From: Rhizobium sp. BK376
GTDB taxonomy: Bacteria > Pseudomonadota > Alphaproteobacteria > Rhizobiales > Rhizobiaceae
Direction of reading: 5' to 3'
Length of the DNA: 47,572 bases
Assembly (NCBI RefSeq): GCF_004341625.1
Contig: NZ_SLZG01000030.1
Location: 1-47,572, forward strand
A model generated the notes under the pieces. The model was not told where the DNA came from, did no database searches, and worked only from the letters and a program-made list of their open reading frames with translations. Within the stretch, counting starts at the first letter, position 1. Every line of letters starts with the position of its first letter. This document shows positions 26,501 to 34,515 of the stretch, piece after piece. The translations under genes and the position numbers were made by a program.

Positions 26501-29040
26501 GACAGTGTCGGCGCCACGAACAGGCTGAAGATCAGCAGCATCTGCCAGAGAAGCGCGCCGAGCGGGTTCAGCCAGGCCCAGCCGAGCAGCGACGCGAAGA
26601 ACCAGGCGATCGGCGTCAAGGAACGGCGCAGGTTGTCAAACATCTTCCAGCGACCGAGTTCGGTCACACCGCGCTCGGGCTTGAAGATATAAGGCAGAAG
26701 CTGCCAGTCGCCGCGCGCCCAGCGATGCTGGCGTGACACTTCGACTTCATAGCGGGTCGGGAAGTCTTCGACGAGCTCGGCGTCGGTCACGAGTGCGCAG
26801 CGCGCCATCGAGCCTTCGAGAAGGTCGTGGCTCAGAACCGAGTTCTCTTCGATCTTGCCCTCAAGGGATTTCTCGAAGGCATCGACGTGATAGAGGCCCT
26901 TGCCGGTGAAGGTGCCTTCGCCGGTCAGGTCCTGATAGACGTCCGAGACCGCAAAGACGTAAGGGTCAAGACCGCGGTTGACGGAGAAGATGCGCTGGAA
27001 GACCGATGCATCCTTGCCGGTCGTGAGCGAAGGCGTGACGCGCGGCTGCAGCACGCCATAGCCGCTGACGACCCTCCGGCTTTCCGGATCGAGCACCGGG
27101 CGGTTGATCGGGTGATAGAGCTTGCCGACGAGCTTGGTGACCGTATCGCGCACGAGGCGCGTGTCGGAATCCAGCGTCATGACGTACTGGATGCCCTCAG
27201 GAACGATATCGGCGCCGGGCAGGAAGGTCGTGGTGTCGCGATCGCCGCGCAGCAGCCTGTTGAGTTCGTGCAGCTTGCCGCGCTTGCGCTCCCAGCCCAT
27301 CCAGACGCCTTCGCCCTCACTATAGAGGCGGCGGCGGTGCAGGAGATAAAAACGGGTCTTGCCGTCCTGCGCATAGCGGGCCGAGAGGTCTGCGATCTCG
27401 CTGCGGGCATAGTCAAGAACGTCCAGATCGGCCTGCGATTGCTCGACCTTGCTGTCCGGCCAGTCGGTCAGCAGCGCGAAATAGAGTTCGCCGAGCGGAT
27501 TGGCGAGATAGTGGACTTCGAGGTTGCGGACGAGCTCGTCGACATGGTTGCGGTTGCCGATCAGGGAAGGGATCGTCACCAGCGTGCGGGCATCGTCCGG
27601 AATGCCTTCCTTGAACTCGTATCCGATCAGCCGTTCCGGCCTGACGAAATTCGTGACCACGAAATTAAACAGACCCGTCGCGCCTTCGGACGCGGGAAGT
27701 GTCAGCAACACAAGCAAGGCGACCGTGATGGAAAGGGCCGTTCCCGACTGCGTCATGGCCCAGCCGACAAAAATCAGCGCGATCAACGTCAGGCAGAGCA
27801 CCGGCACGGCGATCGCCAGCCAGTTCATGCGCTGCATTGCGCGCAACAGATATTGGCTGACTGGCGTCCGGTAGCCGACGGTTGCTTCAAGTATGCGACG
27901 GCCGGCGCCGACGAAATAGTAGCCGACATTGCGCTCGGGCGAAAACAGATCGGCAGGTTCCGCATCGGCGGATTTGGTCAGTCGGACGGCGGCCTGGGCG
28001 ATTTCCATTTCCGACTTGCCGCTGCGCTTGGCAAGCCTTTCGATCTGCCTGCGGTAGCCATTGCGCGAACCGGGATCCAGTTGTGGATAGTCGGTCTCGG
28101 TCAGAAGCAGCATGTCGACCTTGCTGACCTCTTCGACCCAGGTCGACCAGTCCGTATCGTTGATCTCGCGAAGGCTGCGAATAATGCTTCCCATCATCGC
28201 ATTGCCGCCCGCCAGGCGGCTTTGCTCCAGGTTCACGACGGCCTGTATGTCTGTGCCGGCCTCAGTGAGCTTCGCTTCCAGCCAGGCAAGCGCCTCATCC
28301 ATGGGCTCGATCGCATTGCGCAAGCGGTAATGAAGCTGTGTTACGAAGGTCGGATCAGAAACGAGCGCGCTGTTGTGCCCGAGCAGATCCGAAGCCTTGC
28401 CCGTCGCTGCCGTGATTTGGTCGGCAAGTTCGTTCGCCTTCTTCCGCATCTGGCGGCTGGCGTCGATAAGGGTCCCAACGCGGCGCAGATTGTCGATCAG
28501 AACGTAGCGCACCAACGAGGGCAACGCCCAAAGCTCGCCGATCCGCAACGTCTCGGCGTCCTGGAAACCATCAACGACAGCCGCAAGGCCCGCACGGCTG
28601 ACATTGCTGTGCGAGTGGACGGCATAGAGCCAGGCGAGCGCCAGTGTCCGCGGAATGGAAACACCATCGATCACGATCGTGCGCAATTCGCTAAAGAATT
28701 TCCGCGGAAAATCCCTCCGCACCTCCTGGATGGCCTCTTCGACGATATAGTGGTTGTCGAGCAGCCATTCGGCCGCGGAAATAATCGGTTCGCCTGCGTC
28801 CACATCAGCTGCGGCAGCGCGATAAACGCGCAGGATTTCAGCCTCGTTCTCGCGATGCCTCTGATAAAATTCAAAATTCTGAAAGCTGGCGACATTGAGC
28901 TCATGCGTCTTGGCAAGCTGACGCGCCTCATCTGTCAACTCGCCATTGGACAACAGCGCACCTCTGATTCCCTGATAAGGATCGACAGGTTGCGTCGGCG
29001 TTGCTGTCGCGGGCACGTCGTCTATGATTTCAATGTTCAT
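20551..29040 (-). CDS. ndvB: cyclic beta-1,2-glucan synthase
   Basis: This giant 2829-residue inner-membrane protein has the length and architecture of NdvB/ChvB/Cgs. An N-terminal GT84 glucosyltransferase region has membrane helices around 410-480, an Asp motif 'TLDSDTR' near 622 and a Q-x-x-R-W motif ('QHRWARGDW') near 766, with more helices at about 790-1000. A glycoamylase-like domain carries 'GFHDAVDFTPS' near 1450. The C-terminal GH94 phosphorylase region has the general-acid Asp in 'GDWCDKMN' near 2530. It primes, elongates and cyclises beta-1,2-glucan from UDP-glucose, with the GH94 part controlling chain length. The glucan goes to the periplasm for osmoadaptation and host infection. 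The ATG at 29040 is chosen; an in-frame TTG at 29049 is less likely. The exporter gene ndvA is not in the window. Confidence 0.97.
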   Translation of the reverse strand: MNIEIIDDVPATATPTQPVDPYQGIRGALLSNGELTDEARQLAKTHELNVASFQNFEFYQRHRENEAEILRVYRAAAADVDAGEPIISAAEWLLDNHYIVEEAIQEVRRDFPRKFFSELRTIVIDGVSIPRTLALAWLYAVHSHSNVSRAGLAAVVDGFQDAETLRIGELWALPSLVRYVLIDNLRRVGTLIDASRQMRKKANELADQITAATGKASDLLGHNSALVSDPTFVTQLHYRLRNAIEPMDEALAWLEAKLTEAGTDIQAVVNLEQSRLAGGNAMMGSIIRSLREINDTDWSTWVEEVSKVDMLLLTETDYPQLDPGSRNGYRRQIERLAKRSGKSEMEIAQAAVRLTKSADAEPADLFSPERNVGYYFVGAGRRILEATVGYRTPVSQYLLRAMQRMNWLAIAVPVLCLTLIALIFVGWAMTQSGTALSITVALLVLLTLPASEGATGLFNFVVTNFVRPERLIGYEFKEGIPDDARTLVTIPSLIGNRNHVDELVRNLEVHYLANPLGELYFALLTDWPDSKVEQSQADLDVLDYARSEIADLSARYAQDGKTRFYLLHRRRLYSEGEGVWMGWERKRGKLHELNRLLRGDRDTTTFLPGADIVPEGIQYVMTLDSDTRLVRDTVTKLVGKLYHPINRPVLDPESRRVVSGYGVLQPRVTPSLTTGKDASVFQRIFSVNRGLDPYVFAVSDVYQDLTGEGTFTGKGLYHVDAFEKSLEGKIEENSVLSHDLLEGSMARCALVTDAELVEDFPTRYEVEVSRQHRWARGDWQLLPYIFKPERGVTELGRWKMFDNLRRSLTPIAWFFASLLGWAWLNPLGALLWQMLLIFSLFVAPTLSLINGIIPRTSDIVARAHLHTVLTDIRGANAQVALRIVFIADMAWVMADAIVRSVYRLLVSRKLMLQWRTAASAQAVAQKTILGHYRVMWHAPALGVIAVFLAALPGDSAYLVGIPFALLWILSPAVAWYVSQSAETEDRLDVPEQVASDLRKIARRTWRYFDQFVIPSQHFLPPDNVQQTPHAVVAIRTSPTNVGVYLLSVVSARHFGWISFENAVTRIEQTLATVDRLEKYRGHLFNWYHTDTLKPLGRKYVSAVDSGNLAGHLIAVSSACRRWAEAPLAHTRGNLDGLGDVADILREVLAELPQEDEAIRAIKARLVELIAGFKTALETAKGHDASSAQVTRFTELATDIERLARDLDRDVKTGRSSEVVRWANSLVLTCRAHLSDGDVDAAKAEEIRTRLLAVADRARDTAFAMDFSFLYRPERRLLSIGFRVETEEVDAACYDMLASEARLTSLFAVAKGDLPTEHWYKLGRHVVAVGSRGALVSWSGSMFEYLMPPLVMQERQGGILNQTNNLIVQEQMNYARRLGTPWGISEAAFNASDHQMNYQYSNFGVPTLGLKRGLGQNAVIAPYASILASQFAPQAALENLNRLRELGALGMYGFHDAVDFTPSRVPEGKKCAVVYNYYAHHHGMSIAAVANVVFDGLLRELFHADPVIEAAELLLQEKAPRDVPKMTAKHETDAVAMVQGDLMRPEVRRVEDPASRERDIVLLSNGRLSTMLTATGSGYSRWNGLSVSRWRADPTEDRWGSFIFLRDASSNEWWSTTAEPRSIANENTRTSFSDDRAEFSKTVGNLTSDLEVFIASDHDAEGRRLTLTNTGTEDRLIEVTSYMEPVAAHDGVDTGHPAFARMFLKTDISEKDHTIFVERQKRELTDPQIVIAHLVVDDGDSASATQFETDRMRFLGRGRSLTEAAAFDPGATLSGSDGFTMDACVSLRRVVRVPAGEKVSLTFWTIAAATRSELETAAAHYRKPDVFTQELVQAWTRTQNQLRQVGINSKEAAIYQRLARYLVYPEMAMRADAAAVRRGLQPQSVLWAATLSGDAPLITLRITDELGTDLLKELLRAQGFLQSRGVEIDLVIFNEQTGTPAQDMQRTIDQLCDAARHTSEIAGIQRNIYTLRKDMTEPRTYEAILAASRIVLLGRDGNLREQLEHALTISGSPAVLGQWGDSTLVPRMRREETASSTVDGADLAFWNGYGGFTQDGREYVIRLSGGEPTPHPWINVISNGKFGFGVSAEGAAFTWGQNSRDHLLTPWTNDVVINRPGEAFYLRDLDRAATIVPYAALAQDASTRFEARHGLGYSVFSTEQEEIALTVTQTIDAERPIKLTQLRISNKSSEPRNLRLYGYAEWILGSHPTKTKPFILSEYDQGSGAIFATNPFSVDFSSRVATFAASETATSVSGSRREFVGRHGTMQQPRAASGGIVLSDSIEPDGDPAAAMAFDLTLVAGETREIVFYMSDTGSTEEARALVAELRGESFDDVINRTKAFWADFTGKVHITTPDRSLDFLVNTWLPYQTLSCRIMARTAFYQASGAWGFRDQLQDSLAFLSHSPQYARNQIRNAGRRQFVEGDFQHWWLDDSGAGVRTNISDDVVWFAYALDQYQTATGDRSILDETLPFIEGAELSAGQHDAFFQPRISAENASLYEHAARGLDLAIKRTGANGLPLMLAGDWCDKMNRVGVEGRGESVWLAWFLLGTLSRFVGIAEERGDTQRVNRWSDHVRILKQAVEAAGWDGEYYRRGFFDDGTPLGSSTSDQCIIDSMPQSWSVLSGQGDAERSTRAMNATLEKLADEDGQLVRLLTPPFVNPAHDPGNIAAYPPGVRENGGQYTHPATWVVMALARMGRPDDAWRCFQMLNPIQHALDKDASEVYRIEPYVVAGDIYGEGALKGRGGWSWYTGSAGWLYRAALEGILGIRIEQGVLFVEPNLPRDWSGFEAKIQLEGKEHHIAVSKPVDNAGPVVLIDGEEMKRIDGGPRLN

Positions 29041-29944
29041 GGCATCCAAAATTTACGATTGTGCCTCGCAATGCGAAGCTTGGGTTAAATGACCAGCATA
29101 GCCGAATGCTCGTCTGAAAAGACAAGAAGATTGGCGTGGCGATGGTCATTCTGCGAAACATTGCAGTTCCGTAACCCACCCAAACTGAACTTTTCATGAA
29201 TGGCGGCTGCCACAGGCACACGGTTTCCGGACGAGCGTATGATCGAATTCCGTAGCCTTCGTTCCGGTCTTCATCTTTCGGGGACGACCCGTGTTCCTCC
29301 AGCTCAGTGGGTGAGGTGGACAATCGCGGTGCATAAACTCACCATCGCCACACGGCGGTCTGACGATCTCGCTTTGACTTTGATGGAGGCGTAGGGAAGA
29401 GGCCAGGCATGGCGTTAAGCGCTTGCAAAGGGTTTTAGGATGTTACCCAGAAAGAGTGCCTCGGGCGCAGACGACACCCTGGCGGAAGGCCTAGGTCGGG
29501 TAAAGGAAAATCCAGAGAAATTTGGGCTCTTCTCACTGGACTTTTGCATGGTCCTCGCTCTGTTGAGTTCCATCGAGAAATGACCCCCGTGCGTTCCACT
29601 TGGAAATGACCGGAGCGCATTCGATGAAACAGAAAAGCAGCGTGTCCATGCAACCGGCTCCGAAGGATCGTGCGATTAAAAATAGCGCTTTGGTGCGGTC
29701 CGGTGAAAGGAGCGCAAGCGGAAACGCGAACGGCCCGGCTGAACCTTTCCGTCTGGTCTCGGCGCGTGAGCGCGACCTCGGGTGGCGCGCAAAACATGAA
29801 GCGCTCGACGATGATGACGACGTCAAGACGCGCATAGCGTCGGCAGCAGATGTCCTCATTTCCTGCCATGTTCTTGAATATCAGCCACGCAACCCAGATA
29901 TACGCGACCCTGCGAGGAAGTTCACGGAACGCGGCGTTTCTTCG
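29041..29944. other. 900-bp upstream region of ndvB without a recognised gene
   Basis: It contains the ndvB promoter region, but no clear -35/-10 pair is seen. Frames on both strands between 29435 and 29940 are open, yet none has a family signature or convincing start. Confidence 0.4.
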
Positions 29945-30106
29945 TCAGGACGGGTCGGTCCGTTCGATGCGCTTGTAGAGCGCATCGACGAAGGCCCCGG
30001 AAAGACGCTGCATGGGGCGCTCTTTGTACGGAAAAATAGAGGTTGGATCCATCGAGTGGATAATCGTCGCGACGTCCGCCTCAAAGAGAAGCACACGGCG
30101 TGACAT
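29945..30106 (-). CDS. possible small protein of 53 residues
   Basis: The ATG at 30106 opens a frame with strongly coding-type codon use and ends at a TGA (29945-29947). The product contains 'LLFEADVATIIHSMDP' and ends 'FVDALYKRIERTDPS'. It lies 38 bp after the aldolase gene on the same strand and may be the last gene of that operon. A GTG at 30118 in frame is an alternative start. No family is recognised. Confidence 0.4.
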   Translation of the reverse strand: MSRRVLLFEADVATIIHSMDPTSIFPYKERPMQRLSGAFVDALYKRIERTDPS

Positions 30107-30144
30107 CGGACGCGTCACCCGCTCAACTCGCCGTTGCGGCAGTA

Positions 30145-30936
30145 TCAGCTTCGATACTCAGGCGCCTGGCGGTCGAGAACGCGCTTGATGCTTTCAAGGT
30201 GGAGGCGCGCGCTCTCCGGATCGCCTTGGCGCATTTGCCTTGCCGCCTGTTCGGCGATCTCGTCGGTGACCGGCAGCAGTCGGCGCCCGGTGCTCATCGC
30301 CTTGAGCTGAACCTCTGCGGCACGCTCCAGGTAATAGAGATCATCAAAGGCTTCAGCGATGTTAGGCGCGCAGACCATGACGCCATGGTTTTTCATGAAC
30401 AGGATATCTTTGCCGCCGAGCACAGCAGCGATCCGATCGCCCTCGCGTTCGTCGAGCGCCAGTCCGTTATAATTCTCGTCGACAGCAACACGGCCGTAGA
30501 ATTTCAGCGCCGTCTGGCCAGCCCAGACGAAGGGAGCGCCCTCGACCATGCTGAGCGCCGTTGCATTCGGCATATGCGTATGGAAAGCCGCACCTACGCG
30601 CGGGGACATCTTGTGAAGGCGGCCATGAATGAAGAAGGCCGTCGCTTCGGGCACACCGTCACCGACAATGACATTGCCCTCGAAATCGCAGATCAGCAGC
30701 GAAGAGGCGGTTGCTTCTTGAAAGGCCCAGCCCAGCCTGTTGACGAGGAACAGATCCGGATGGCCGGGTACGACGGCAGAGAAATGATTGCAGATGCCTT
30801 CCTCGAGCCCGAGCCGCGCCGCCATTCTAAGGCAGGCCGCCAGATCGACGCGGGCCTGCTGGATCTCGTCCGTATCAAGTGGCAAGTTTCGCAATATGGC
30901 CGGCTGGCCCCTCGAAAGGTTCAGTTCATGAGCCAT
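30145..30936 (-). CDS. class II aldolase/adducin family protein
   Basis: A 263-residue protein with the class II aldolase zinc site: 'GICNHFSAVVPGHPDLFLVN', then 'AAFHTHMPNATALSM' (His-x-His) and 'LFMKNHGVMVCAPNIAEA' (third His). It is longer than fuculose-phosphate aldolase and closer to the group annotated simply as class II aldolase/adducin. The start at 30936 is chosen over 30963 because GGAG lies 8 bases before it. It follows the HAD hydrolase gene by 23 bp, and the LysR gene at 31749 is divergent from both. An aldolase plus a phosphatase-like hydrolase suggests breakdown of a small sugar or hydroxy-acid; the substrate is unknown. Confidence 0.85.
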   Translation of the reverse strand: MAHELNLSRGQPAILRNLPLDTDEIQQARVDLAACLRMAARLGLEEGICNHFSAVVPGHPDLFLVNRLGWAFQEATASSLLICDFEGNVIVGDGVPEATAFFIHGRLHKMSPRVGAAFHTHMPNATALSMVEGAPFVWAGQTALKFYGRVAVDENYNGLALDEREGDRIAAVLGGKDILFMKNHGVMVCAPNIAEAFDDLYYLERAAEVQLKAMSTGRRLLPVTDEIAEQAARQMRQGDPESARLHLESIKRVLDRQAPEYRS

Positions 30937-30959
30937 GTCTTGTCTCCATTTCGCATTCT

Positions 30960-31661
30960 TCACATCCAGCCGTTTTCGGCAAACAGGTCAGGCACCTTGT
31001 CGAGCATCGGCACGATCTCGTTGGGGCGGTAGTCGCTGAGCGGTTTGCGTCCCGTGCCGCGATCGACCCAGATTGCACGAAATCCCAGTTCGCGCGCCGC
31101 GGCAAGGTCAAGATGTGGGCTTGCGCAGATATGCACGAGGTCATCGACGCCGATACCAAGTGTTTTCCAGGCCTGTCGGAAAATCTGTGGCGAAGGCTTA
31201 TAGGCCTCGGTTTGCTCTGCGGTGATGACGCGGTCGATGGCGCCGCCGAGCTGGGCGACATTGCCGGCAATGATCGCGTCATCCGTATTTGAGATAATGG
31301 CAAGCCGGAAACCGGCCGCCTTCAGCCTGCCCAGCGTTTCCACTACTTCAGGAAAGGGCGGCATTCGACCGATCGAGGATGTCACGAGATCGGCGTCGGC
31401 GGGATCGAATGGCAGTCCGAATTCCGCCATCGCCAGCTCAAGTGCATGTGCTGTCACCTGGCGGAACGGCCGGTGTGGCTTTTGCTGCTCAAGTTCGTGC
31501 TCGTAGCGATCATAAACAGCAATGAATGCCGACTGGTCGATGTCCCGACCCTTTGCCGACAACATCGCATCCATGGCAGCAAGCAGCCCTTCATCCCATT
31601 GGATCAATGTCCCGTAGCAATCGAAGGTTAGCCAGCCTGGTTTGTTTCCTGGAAGTGTCAT
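30960..31661 (-). CDS. haloacid dehalogenase-like (HAD) hydrolase, type II group
   Basis: A 233-residue HAD protein. Motif I is 'LTFDCYGTLIQWDEG' with the nucleophile Asp at about residue 13, motif II is 'LAIISNTDDAII', motif III Lys is in 'TEAYKPSPQIF', and motif IV is around 'HICASPHLDLAAARELGF'. The pattern 'FDCYGTL' is that of 2-haloacid dehalogenases, although many relatives are phosphatases. The start at 31661 has GGAGAGA before it; an ATG at 31694 further upstream lacks one. It leads the operon with the aldolase and is divergent from the LysR gene, which probably controls it. Confidence 0.85.
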   Translation of the reverse strand: MTLPGNKPGWLTFDCYGTLIQWDEGLLAAMDAMLSAKGRDIDQSAFIAVYDRYEHELEQQKPHRPFRQVTAHALELAMAEFGLPFDPADADLVTSSIGRMPPFPEVVETLGRLKAAGFRLAIISNTDDAIIAGNVAQLGGAIDRVITAEQTEAYKPSPQIFRQAWKTLGIGVDDLVHICASPHLDLAAARELGFRAIWVDRGTGRKPLSDYRPNEIVPMLDKVPDLFAENGWM

Positions 31662-31695
31662 CCCGTCTCTCCATGATTTAGCTGATATTGACAAA

Positions 31696-31709
31696 CAATG
31701 AGGTCATTG
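31696..31709. promoter_or_regulatory. putative LysR-type binding palindrome
   Basis: CAATGA-GG-TCATTG is a perfect inverted repeat in the 87-bp divergent region, 40 bp before the LysR start and 35 bp before the HAD start. It suits a LysR-type regulator, though it is not a strict T-N11-A box. Confidence 0.45.
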
Positions 31710-31748
31710 AGAAATTAAATGTCCCCATCATGTTCAGTGTGAAAATGA

Positions 31749-32657
31749 ATGAGCTTTCCTTTCGATCTGGATCTGTTGCGAACCTTTGCCGCGGTCGTTG
31801 ATGCAGGCGGTTTCACGCGAGCAGGCGACCGCGTCCATCTCACCCAGTCGACCGTCAGCCAGCAGATCAAGAAGCTCGAGGCCAACATCGGTCACAGCCT
31901 GCTCCTCCGCGACAGGTCGACCGGCGGCATCCAGACGACCGAGGAGGGCGAAGTTCTCCTGAGCTATGCGCGTCGCATTTTGGCAACCGCCGAGGAAGCA
32001 ACCGACATCATGCGCAAGCCCGCTGCTCCAAAGACCGTCAGGCTCGGCGTTCCCGAGGATTTTGCGGGCCGCAGACTTATCGATCTCCTCTCTGGCTTTT
32101 CCTCAGCGTCGCCGCATGTCAGGCTTGATACCGTCAGCGGATGGAGTGTCGAACTTCGTCGCCTTCTTCATGCTGACGAGATCGATCTTGCGCTGATTAA
32201 GCGCGAACCCGACGAAGGGGCTTGTCTGGCGAGTTGGACAGAGGAGCTGGTCTGGGTCGAAAGCATGGACCGTCCGGTCAGGGATGATCCGGTTCCGCTC
32301 GCTGTCTTTCCTGTCGGTTGCATCTATCGCGAGCGGGCGATCCGCTTTATCGAGCAAAGCGGAAGGCGCTGGCGTATTGCCTATACGAGCCAGGGTCTGA
32401 TGGGCGTGCAGGCTGCGGTCGCTTCCGGCCTTGGCATCAGCCTCTTGCCGTCGGATGCGGTTTTGCCGGAACATCGCCCGCTCGATGCCGCAGACGGTTT
32501 CGATCCTCAGCCGTCGTCGGAGCTTGCTCTCGTCAAGGGGCGGTCGCGCCTGTCGCCGGAAGGCCGTTCGTTGGCGGATTTCCTTAGGGCTAATCTCTTC
32601 GTCCGCGAAAGGGAGAGTGGGGAGACCGCCAGGGCTGGCTTTCGGTTTAGGACTTAG
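31749..32657 (+). CDS. LysR-family transcriptional regulator
   Basis: A 302-residue LTTR. The winged helix-turn-helix occupies residues 1-66 ('LLRTFAAVVDAGGFTRAGDRVHLTQSTVSQQIKKLE' region), and a substrate-binding domain begins at about 92 ('KTVRLGVPEDFAGRRLIDLL') and ends near 280. It is divergent from the HAD-aldolase operon and is the likely activator or repressor of it. The C-terminal 20 residues are Arg/Glu-rich and unlike the rest. Confidence 0.9.
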   Translation: MSFPFDLDLLRTFAAVVDAGGFTRAGDRVHLTQSTVSQQIKKLEANIGHSLLLRDRSTGGIQTTEEGEVLLSYARRILATAEEATDIMRKPAAPKTVRLGVPEDFAGRRLIDLLSGFSSASPHVRLDTVSGWSVELRRLLHADEIDLALIKREPDEGACLASWTEELVWVESMDRPVRDDPVPLAVFPVGCIYRERAIRFIEQSGRRWRIAYTSQGLMGVQAAVASGLGISLLPSDAVLPEHRPLDAADGFDPQPSSELALVKGRSRLSPEGRSLADFLRANLFVRERESGETARAGFRFRT

Positions 32658-32774
32658 TGGGATCTTGCGCGGCGTAGAAACGAAGCGCCCTTGGTCTGAA
32701 GATGGAGAGCGGCATGCCGAAAGTGCCGTCAAGCACCCGTCGTTCCGAATATCAGACAAGTGCTTTATCCGCCC

Positions 32775-32918
32775 CTACGATCCGTCCGGCCGCTTTCCGC
32801 AGCCGGAAGTGCCGATCAGCGTCAGAAACCCGCCGTCGCAAATGGTCAACGAGACGCCCTTGAGAACAATGGTGTCGCCGTAGCCTCTCGACACGGCGTC
32901 AATTTCGATCGCCGCCAT
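32775..32918 (-). pseudogene. ABC transporter ATPase, cut off after Walker A
   Basis: The ATG at 32918 opens an ABC ATPase N-terminus with 'IEIDAVSRGYGDTIVLKGVS' followed by Walker A 'GTSGCGK'. The Ser/Thr that should follow the Lys is replaced by 'RPDGS' and a stop (32775-32777). Only 47 residues of about 350 remain. Its start overlaps the stop of the phosphatase remnant (TGATG), so the two were once an operon. The 3' part of the gene has been lost by deletion. Confidence 0.75.
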
Positions 32919-33415
32919 CAGCTCTGTCCTTCCGGGAGGTTCCGGTGCAGAGGATTGCCGTCCATCGAGGCGCCATTCTTGCCCAGATGGGACAAAATGG
33001 TGGGAGCAAGGTCTAGGACGCTGGCGCTCTCGATGCGCTGGCCGCCGGTCTCGACCCCCCGGCCGGCGGCCATGAGAAACGGCATCTGCTCGAAATCTCC
33101 GAGCCCGCCGTGCTGGCCGGCGCCGATCGTGTCGTCCTTGTCGCCGGCCCGCCTTGCGGCGATGCTGGTACCGGCGACCCCAAAGGCGTTCGGCTGTGCC
33201 GTCGCAAGCATGGAAACGGCAAAGGCCGGCCCCGCTCCTATGGGAATGCCGAAGGCGGCGAATTCGTGCCTTGCGAGCACAAGGCCGGCCCAGCGGCGGC
33301 TACGAAGAAAGGCCGCGACCTGCGCTAGGTGGCCGGCGGCATCGGGATGCACGTAGACCAGGATTGACGTGCCGTTGGACGCGACGACGACCGAGGCCAC
33401 CAACAAGAACACCAT
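32918..33415 (-). pseudogene. alkaline-phosphatase-superfamily protein, N-terminus missing
   Basis: About 160 residues in good codon use look like the C-terminal part of a type I phosphodiesterase/alkaline phosphatase-like protein. They include 'LVYVHPDAAGHLAQVAAFL', 'FGVAGTSIAARRAGDK' and especially 'SASVLDLAPTILSHLGKNG' with the 'HGGLGDFEQMPFLMAAG' metal-region analogue. The catalytic N-terminal half, with the nucleophile Thr/Ser and first Asp ligands, is absent, and the frame is closed upstream of 33415. It was probably linked to the ABC transporter whose ATPase fragment follows. Confidence 0.65.
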
Positions 33416-33532
33416 CTAATCCGAGGGGTATCCAGGCGAAAATACAGGGTTCGATCCCGTTTTTGCGGTAGGTGTCTAGCGCATGGATGAAGCCACGCCT
33501 TGCAAGGTCGTAGCGATCAAACCGCAGGCACT

Positions 33533-34447
33533 CTAAGCGACAGCAAGGATCGCACGGATGTCGGTTTTGGGAGGCACACCGAAGAGGCGTCGGTATTCCC
33601 TGTTAAACTGGGTGGCACTCTCGTAGCCCACACGCAACGCGGCACTTCCCGCGTCCAGCCGTTCGGTGATCATCAGGCGACGAGCTTCGTGCAAGCGCAG
33701 GTGCTTTTGGTACTGAAGCGGGCTCATCGCTGTCAGAGCGCGGAAATGGTGATGCAGGGTGGATTCCCCGAGTCCCGCGATTTCCGCAAGTTGCTCGACG
33801 CGAAATGGCTGCTGGAAGTGATCACGCAGCCACCTGACTGCCGCCGAAACCCGGTTCGTCTGCGTTCCGACTTCCACTACCTGTCGAAGTCGAGCGCCGA
33901 CGGGACTGACCAACGCGCGGTAGATGATTTCCCTTTGGATCGAACGGGAGAGAATTGGAATATCCTGCGGTCGATCAACCAGTTCAAGTAGGCGGAGCGC
34001 GGCGTTCAGCAATTGCGCGGTCACAGGTCCGACCGCCAAAGCTGGCTCATTGGCCGTCGTCGAATATCTCAACTGATCGACTTCGGCGATCAGTTCGCGC
34101 GCCAGCTCCAGGTCGATGACCTGCTTGATCGAAATATACGGGTCCGTTTGCGTGGCATTCAGGACTTGGACCACTGTGGGCAGGTCGAGCGCAGTGAGCA
34201 GGAAGTGCGCCTGATCGTAACGGTAGGTCTCGTGTCCAAGGATGACTCGCTTCTCGCCTCTAACGATTAAGGCAAGTGACGGTTCGTACAGGAACGATGC
34301 CGGCGCGGCCATGGACATGCGCCGATGAAGGGACAAGCCGGGGACCGCTGTTTCTGTGGACCCTTCGCCATCGAAGTGGCGCACGAATATCGAGACCATT
34401 CGGCGGCGGATCGCCTCGGAAGCCTCGGCATCCATAACCGGTTCCAT
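33533..34447 (-). CDS. AraC-family transcriptional regulator
   Basis: A protein of about 304 residues (311 if the in-frame TTG at 34468 is used). The N-terminal AraC_N-type sensor ('LSLHRRMSMAAPASFLYEPSLALIVRG' region, then 'YDQAHFLLTALDLPTV') is followed by two helix-turn-helix motifs in the last 100 residues: 'FRVEQLAEIAGLGESTLHHHF' and 'AALRVGYESATQFNREYRRLFG'. It lies 68 bp downstream of the SDR gene on the same strand. In many proteobacteria this AraC subfamily sits next to an SDR or aldo-keto reductase gene that it controls, so it likely regulates the SDR at 34516. Confidence 0.88.
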   Translation of the reverse strand: MEPVMDAEASEAIRRRMVSIFVRHFDGEGSTETAVPGLSLHRRMSMAAPASFLYEPSLALIVRGEKRVILGHETYRYDQAHFLLTALDLPTVVQVLNATQTDPYISIKQVIDLELARELIAEVDQLRYSTTANEPALAVGPVTAQLLNAALRLLELVDRPQDIPILSRSIQREIIYRALVSPVGARLRQVVEVGTQTNRVSAAVRWLRDHFQQPFRVEQLAEIAGLGESTLHHHFRALTAMSPLQYQKHLRLHEARRLMITERLDAGSAALRVGYESATQFNREYRRLFGVPPKTDIRAILAVA

Positions 34448-34515
34448 ACTGATGCCGAGGTTGCTCAATTGATATCAACTTTCCATTGAACGATCTGTGA
34501 TTAGCGGAGTGGCGT

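Noticed and set aside
20647..29088. Long plus-strand ORFs opposite ndvB (176 to 753 codons)
   Set aside because: They are antisense shadows in GC-rich DNA; translations are Arg/Gly/Asp-rich with no domains, while the minus frame is a perfect NdvB.
33440..33475. tRNA-like T-arm sequence (gggttcgatccc)
   Set aside because: The flanking bases do not form a five-pair T stem or an acceptor stem; no cloverleaf can be drawn.
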